Origin: a virus
Length of the DNA: 26,620 nt
Strand: one strand, 5' to 3'
Virus record (IMG/VR): IMGVR_UViG_3300004369_000122
Span: 1-26,620 of that record
The notes below the pieces were generated by a model. It had not been told where the DNA came from. It ran no database searches and saw nothing but the letters and a program-made list of their open reading frames with translations. Positions 25,092 to 26,620 of this stretch are shown piece by piece; the stretch's first letter is position 1, and each line of letters opens with the position of its first letter. Both the position numbers and the translations under genes were made by a program.

Positions 25092-25440
25092 TAATGACTG
25101 TGGGATTTCCAAACGGTGCTGTCAGTGGTCTGTCAGTACCAATAAGCTGTGCCTTGTCTCCTTGGACGGCAGGCAGGAACTTATCAAAAAAGACATTCGT
25201 GTTGACAGTTGCTTGGATTTGCCTCACCCCTGGTTGACAGGGTAAGGGTGATAGGGGATTGACTTTAACCCCCTCTACATTCTCAGCAAACGATCCAGTA
25301 ATGTAATACTCGACAGATTGCTTGTTAATGTAGATACCTGGAGATTTAAAAGGTGATCCTCCAAGCGGCTTAGCAGGATATGTACATGTACCGTCAGAAC
25401 TTACGGTATCAACTGTTTGTTTCGTGACCAGCAATGGCAT
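25075..25440 (-). CDS. PAAR-like baseplate spike-tip protein, gp5.4 slot (121 aa)
   Basis: The gene encodes 121 residues. The N-terminal part (DTVSSDGTCTYPAKPLGGSP, then SPGIYINKQSV) and the C-terminal part (NVFFDKFLPAVQGD, then GNPTVIIGS) resemble the strand-turn pattern of PAAR-repeat proteins that cap the central spike of contractile tails. The position just upstream of gp25 and gp6 fits T4 gene 5.4, which encodes the PAAR tip. It is somewhat longer than T4 gp5.4 (about 97 residues), with an intervening Pro-rich stretch and only two Cys (19 and 68). A TTG six bases upstream is in frame, but the ATG at 25440 has GAGG seven bases ahead and is preferred. The start overlaps the 57-codon gene by 32 bases. 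An alternative is an unrelated small virion protein. Confidence 0.6.
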   Translation of the reverse strand: MPLLVTKQTVDTVSSDGTCTYPAKPLGGSPFKSPGIYINKQSVEYYITGSFAENVEGVKVNPLSPLPCQPGVRQIQATVNTNVFFDKFLPAVQGDKAQLIGTDRPLTAPFGNPTVIIGSRG

Positions 25441-25582
25441 CTTCAATCCTCTGTAAGCGGTGTTCTACCTCGTCTAGGTACTCTGTGATCTTCAGGTGCT
25501 CAGAACGCCCTGGAGGACGATAGAGCAACTCCATTTTACTCAGATAGGAGTTCAGATCTTTCTTCGATAGATAATCGTTCAT
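25409..25582 (-). CDS. Small hypothetical protein with helical C-terminus (57 aa)
   Basis: I choose the internal ATG at 25582 because it has GGAG nine bases upstream; the first ATG at 25597 has no visible ribosome binding site. The 57-residue product starts MNDYLSKKDLNSYLSKMELL and ends with LDEVEHRLQRIEDAIAGHET, a likely amphipathic or coiled-coil helix. No family is recognised. The gene overlaps the 73-codon gene by 47 bases and the PAAR-like gene by 32 bases, so all three are probably translated in a coupled manner. A shorter start at 25534, just after the stop of the upstream gene, is also possible but lacks a Shine-Dalgarno sequence. Confidence 0.6.
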   Translation of the reverse strand: MNDYLSKKDLNSYLSKMELLYRPPGRSEHLKITEYLDEVEHRLQRIEDAIAGHETNS

Positions 25583-25757
25583 TCCGAATTTCTCCATTGT
25601 CTAGGACTGTTTCCACATTGATATCTTTAGGTGCTTGGAGCTCATTGTAATATTGCTGAGCGACACCTTCAATGTTATCACAAAATTCGTCAAATTGATC
25701 AAATAATGTTTCCTGTAGTACGCCGTCAGGCGTCCTGTAAGTTACTTTGTGTTGCAT
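25536..25757 (-). CDS. Small acidic hypothetical protein (73 aa)
   Basis: The gene encodes 73 residues starting MQHKVTYRTPDGVLQETLFD. The N-terminal TYRTPDG hairpin-like segment is followed by an acidic helix-rich body; D and E are abundant. I do not recognise a characterised family. It is the first gene of the low-GC baseplate-side cluster. The nearest late promoter motif (25836-25843) is about 80 bases upstream, leaving a long leader with a small GC hairpin. There is no clear Shine-Dalgarno sequence. It overlaps the following 57-codon gene. Confidence 0.65.
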   Translation of the reverse strand: MQHKVTYRTPDGVLQETLFDQFDEFCDNIEGVAQQYYNELQAPKDINVETVLDNGEIRNERLSIEERSELLSE

Positions 25758-25835
25758 GATTCAACTTTGGGGGCATTTTTTACCTGGGGAATTTTTTTAT
25801 ATCGGGGGACCCGAGAATTTAGAATTCCTTTGAAA

Positions 25836-25843
25836 TATTTATC
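25836..25843 (-). promoter_or_regulatory. T4-type late promoter GATAAATA
   Basis: The minus strand reads GATAAATA in the gap upstream of the 73-codon gene, the same sequence as the promoter before gp25. It would start transcription of the small-gene cluster 73-57-PAAR, with a leader of about 70 bases. Confidence 0.6.
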
Positions 25844-25903
25844 GGGCGCTGGGAAACGTTTGTAGGTTAGAAAGAAGGTACTTTTTTGGGATCGCTCGGC
25901 CCG

Positions 25904-25940
25904 CCCGACATAACGATAACGTTATAAAATAACTGTCGGG
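25904..25940. repeat. Inverted repeat CCCGACA / TGTCGGG around palindrome ATAACGTTAT
   Basis: Bases 25904-25910 pair perfectly with 25934-25940 (7 bp, mostly G-C). The 23-base loop contains the perfect 10-base palindrome ATAACGTTAT (25916-25925). It could be an RNA hairpin or a protein-binding operator. The right arm is shared with the neighbouring hairpin at 25935-25960. Confidence 0.6.
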
Positions 25941-25960
25941 GGGCGGGTGTGCCCCCAGAC
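25935..25960 (-). terminator. Possible terminator hairpin after the 66-codon gene
   Basis: On the minus strand, 10-11 bases after the stop codon, GTC-T-GGGGGC pairs with GCCCCC-C-GAC (six G-C pairs, one mismatch, three more pairs; loop of six). A T-rich stretch (TTATTTTAT) follows after about five bases, so the T tract is displaced and termination may be weak. Confidence 0.45.
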
Positions 25961-25970
25961 TGTGCTAGGA

Positions 25971-26171
25971 TCAACCGTTGCCCATCACCACAGCGTAGGC
26001 AGAGGGGGAAGCGATTGCCTCTCGCTGTGCCCATTGCTGACTGCCTCGCTTAGTCTTGAATCCTACCCGCTGGCAGATCAGTTCTCCCTTACGTGGGCGA
26101 CGTGGGCGGATGGTCCTCATGGTGAACCCTGCTGCCATGAGTTCTGCTTTGGTGGCGGTGGCGAAGTTCAT
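25971..26171 (-). CDS. Small basic hypothetical protein in GC-rich cluster (66 aa)
   Basis: The ATG at 26171 gives 66 residues, starting MNFATATKAELMAAGFTMRT, then a very basic middle (IRPRRPRKGE). A longer reading from a TTG at 26222 is rejected because the promoter-like repeat (26187-26219) lies within it. No known domain is recognised; the basic middle may bind nucleic acid, which is inference. The leader is short (about 16 bases after the predicted start site) and contains a CA-repeat, with no Shine-Dalgarno sequence, which is common in picocyanobacteria. The gene is GC-rich, unlike the structural genes. Confidence 0.6.
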   Translation of the reverse strand: MNFATATKAELMAAGFTMRTIRPRRPRKGELICQRVGFKTKRGSQQWAQREAIASPSAYAVVMGNG

Positions 26172-26186
26172 GCTGTGTGCTGTGTG

Positions 26187-26219
26187 TGTGGTTAGTCTAC
26201 AGGATGGGGGGCGATCAGG
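26187..26219 (-). promoter_or_regulatory. Promoter-like repeat CCTGTAGACT, copy 1
   Basis: On the minus strand TTGCCT (26217-26222) is followed by 17 bases and TAGACT (26194-26199), a plausible sigma-70-type promoter with four of six matches in each box. The core CCTGATC...CCTGTAGACT...CACA is repeated at 26451-26484. The last base of the -10 box is 23 bases from the ATG at 26171. Confidence 0.55.
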
Positions 26220-26433
26220 CAACCCCGAACACTAGGTCAGCGATGGCGTCGGTGATCTCGGTGGCACGGCACCATTTCATAGGGGCACCGTGAACGGGGC
26301 ACATCCAAACCATACAGGGCTCTCCCCACTGCTGGGCGATGCGGTAGGCGTGTTCCATGTCGGTCGCCCACATGCAACCATGGGCATCGAAGTTGGTCCA
26401 GGCGGTGGGTTGAACAGCGATGGCGTTGGTCAT
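26215..26433 (-). CDS. Small Cys/His-containing hypothetical protein in GC-rich cluster (72 aa)
   Basis: The gene encodes 72 residues starting MTNAIAVQPTAWTNFDAHGC. Cys40, Cys45, His48 and Cys55 (in MVWMCPVHGAPMKWC) could bind a metal, which is inference. There are several Trp and Met residues, and the C-terminus is a likely helix (ITDAIADLVFGVA). I have an impression of similar proteins in marine Synechococcus phages but cannot name a family. It has a promoter-like box 24-30 bases upstream and no Shine-Dalgarno sequence. Composition is high in GC: the line at 26281 counts 38 of 60. Confidence 0.7.
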   Translation of the reverse strand: MTNAIAVQPTAWTNFDAHGCMWATDMEHAYRIAQQWGEPCMVWMCPVHGAPMKWCRATEITDAIADLVFGVA

Positions 26434-26450
26434 TGGTCGTTTCGTTTCGA

Positions 26451-26484
26451 TGTGATCAGTCTACAGGGTCAGCGGCGGATCAGG
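26451..26484 (-). promoter_or_regulatory. Promoter-like repeat CCTGTAGACT, copy 2
   Basis: On the minus strand CCTGATC is followed by 12 bases and TGTAGACT, then A and CACA nearby, the same arrangement as copy 1 with one extra spacer base. The -10-like TAGACT (26458-26463) ends 24 bases before the ATG of the 72-codon gene. It overlaps the stop of the 37-codon gene. Confidence 0.5.
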
Positions 26485-26582
26485 TCGCCTGCTGTGTACA
26501 GTGCCTCTGCTGTCACATTCCGAACGGGTTGGAGGGGTTGCCATAGGATAATGGCGGCGAGCACGATCAGCACGGTTTTCAT
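26469..26582 (-). CDS. Small membrane or secreted peptide (37 aa)
   Basis: A short ORF encodes MKTVLIVLAAIILWQPLQPV and ends with AEALYTAGDLIRR, 37 residues in all. Residues 3-14 form a hydrophobic stretch after an N-terminal Lys, so it is either a single-span membrane peptide or a very short signal-anchored peptide. I recall similar tiny proteins (MKxxLxxLAxxxLW ... followed by an A-x-x-L-x-T-A-x-x-I helix) in Synechococcus cyanophages, with no known function. Its GC-rich composition matches its neighbours. Confidence 0.65.
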   Translation of the reverse strand: MKTVLIVLAAIILWQPLQPVRNVTAEALYTAGDLIRR

Positions 26583-26596
26583 AGTACGTTTGTTCT

Positions 26597-26620
26597 TCAC
26601 AGGTCTGCCAGCATCTCATC
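26597..26620 (-). CDS. C-terminal end of a gene entering from the right edge (7 codons)
   Basis: The minus strand at the window edge can be read as DEMLADL followed by TGA (26597-26599), 14 bases before the ATG of the 37-codon gene. The frame fits a compact arrangement, but seven codons are too few to be sure. Confidence 0.3.
   Translation of the reverse strand, partial: DEMLADL

Larger units (their letters stand above)
25758..25970. other. Intergenic region at the GC junction with hairpins and a late promoter
   Basis: This 213-base gap separates the GC-rich small genes from the AT-rich structural cluster. It holds a late promoter (25836-25843), a small perfect hairpin (25802-25806 with 25810-25814) and two mutually exclusive strong hairpins at 25904-25960. 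Only very short ORFs (14 and 16 codons on the minus strand) occur here; I do not support them as genes. Confidence 0.8.

Noticed and set aside
25440-25446. TTG start for the PAAR-like protein
   Set aside because: The ATG two codons later has a well-placed GAGG; the TTG does not.
25748-25784. A 16-codon ORF just ahead of the 73-codon gene
   Set aside because: It has only a weak AGG upstream and overlaps the start of the better-supported gene; a leader peptide is possible but unsupported.
25880-25911. A 14-codon ORF (MSGGPSDPKK...) in the gap
   Set aside because: It is too short, with no ribosome binding site; the ATG is in the arm of a hairpin.
26166-26191. GT/CA-rich simple tract (microsatellite or CRISPR-like repeat)
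   Set aside because: It is short and irregular, without spacers, and is best explained as a low-complexity leader.
26172-26222. TTG start giving an 83-residue form of the 66-codon protein
   Set aside because: The extension covers the promoter-like repeat and a CA-rich tract and reads as non-coding.
1-26620. tRNA genes, CRISPR arrays, transposons, integrase or att sites
   Set aside because: I looked for these by eye on both strands and saw no cloverleaf, array, transposase or integrase motif.

Overview
The window looks like part of the genome of a T4-like cyanophage (cyanomyovirus) that probably infects marine Synechococcus. The evidence is a run of baseplate-wedge genes in T4 order (gp25, gp6, a giant protein in the gp7 slot, gp8). 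These are followed by two structural/fibre proteins of types I know from cyanomyoviruses, T4-type late promoter motifs (NATAAATA and CTAAATA) ahead of several genes, and very few intergenic bases. All supported genes lie on the minus strand, so transcription runs from high to low coordinates. These assignments rest on recognised motifs and gene order; no database search was possible.

Region 1 (26620 to about 25760) is GC-rich and holds tiny genes: the last codons of a gene entering from the right edge, a 37-codon membrane-peptide gene, a 72-codon Cys/His-containing gene and a 66-codon basic gene. Two of these have near-identical promoter-like boxes just upstream. The cluster is followed by a 210-base gap with strong, mutually exclusive hairpins and a late promoter. 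Region 2 (25757 to 24271) is a tightly overlapping set of small genes: two hypotheticals, a PAAR-like spike-tip candidate (gp5.4 slot), a 48-codon basic protein missing from simple ORF lists, a 165-codon conserved-type hypothetical and a 63-codon hypothetical. Region 3 (24244 to 9665) is the baseplate wedge module: gp25, gp6, a 3492-residue mosaic protein in the gp7 position, and gp8. Region 4 (9606 to 1) holds a 2692-residue DUF4815-type structural protein, a 66-residue small protein and the N-terminal 447 residues of another structural/fibre protein that runs off the left edge.

Together the genes encode the baseplate periphery and probably its fibre attachments: gp25 and gp6 join the wedge to the sheath and hub, the gp7-slot protein and gp8 build the wedge, the PAAR-like protein may sharpen the central spike, and the very large beta-rich proteins probably form the cell-facing surface. 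The giant proteins share a recurring GxGY...P.V.I segment. The gp7-slot protein also carries a YHYH-type domain, a cupredoxin-like segment with a complete set of copper ligands, and two other repeated modules. The most notable regulatory feature is a 15-bp hairpin that buries the ribosome binding site of the DUF4815 gene and overlaps a late promoter, so only late transcripts would escape the hairpin. No tRNA, rRNA, CRISPR array, transposon or integrase was seen.
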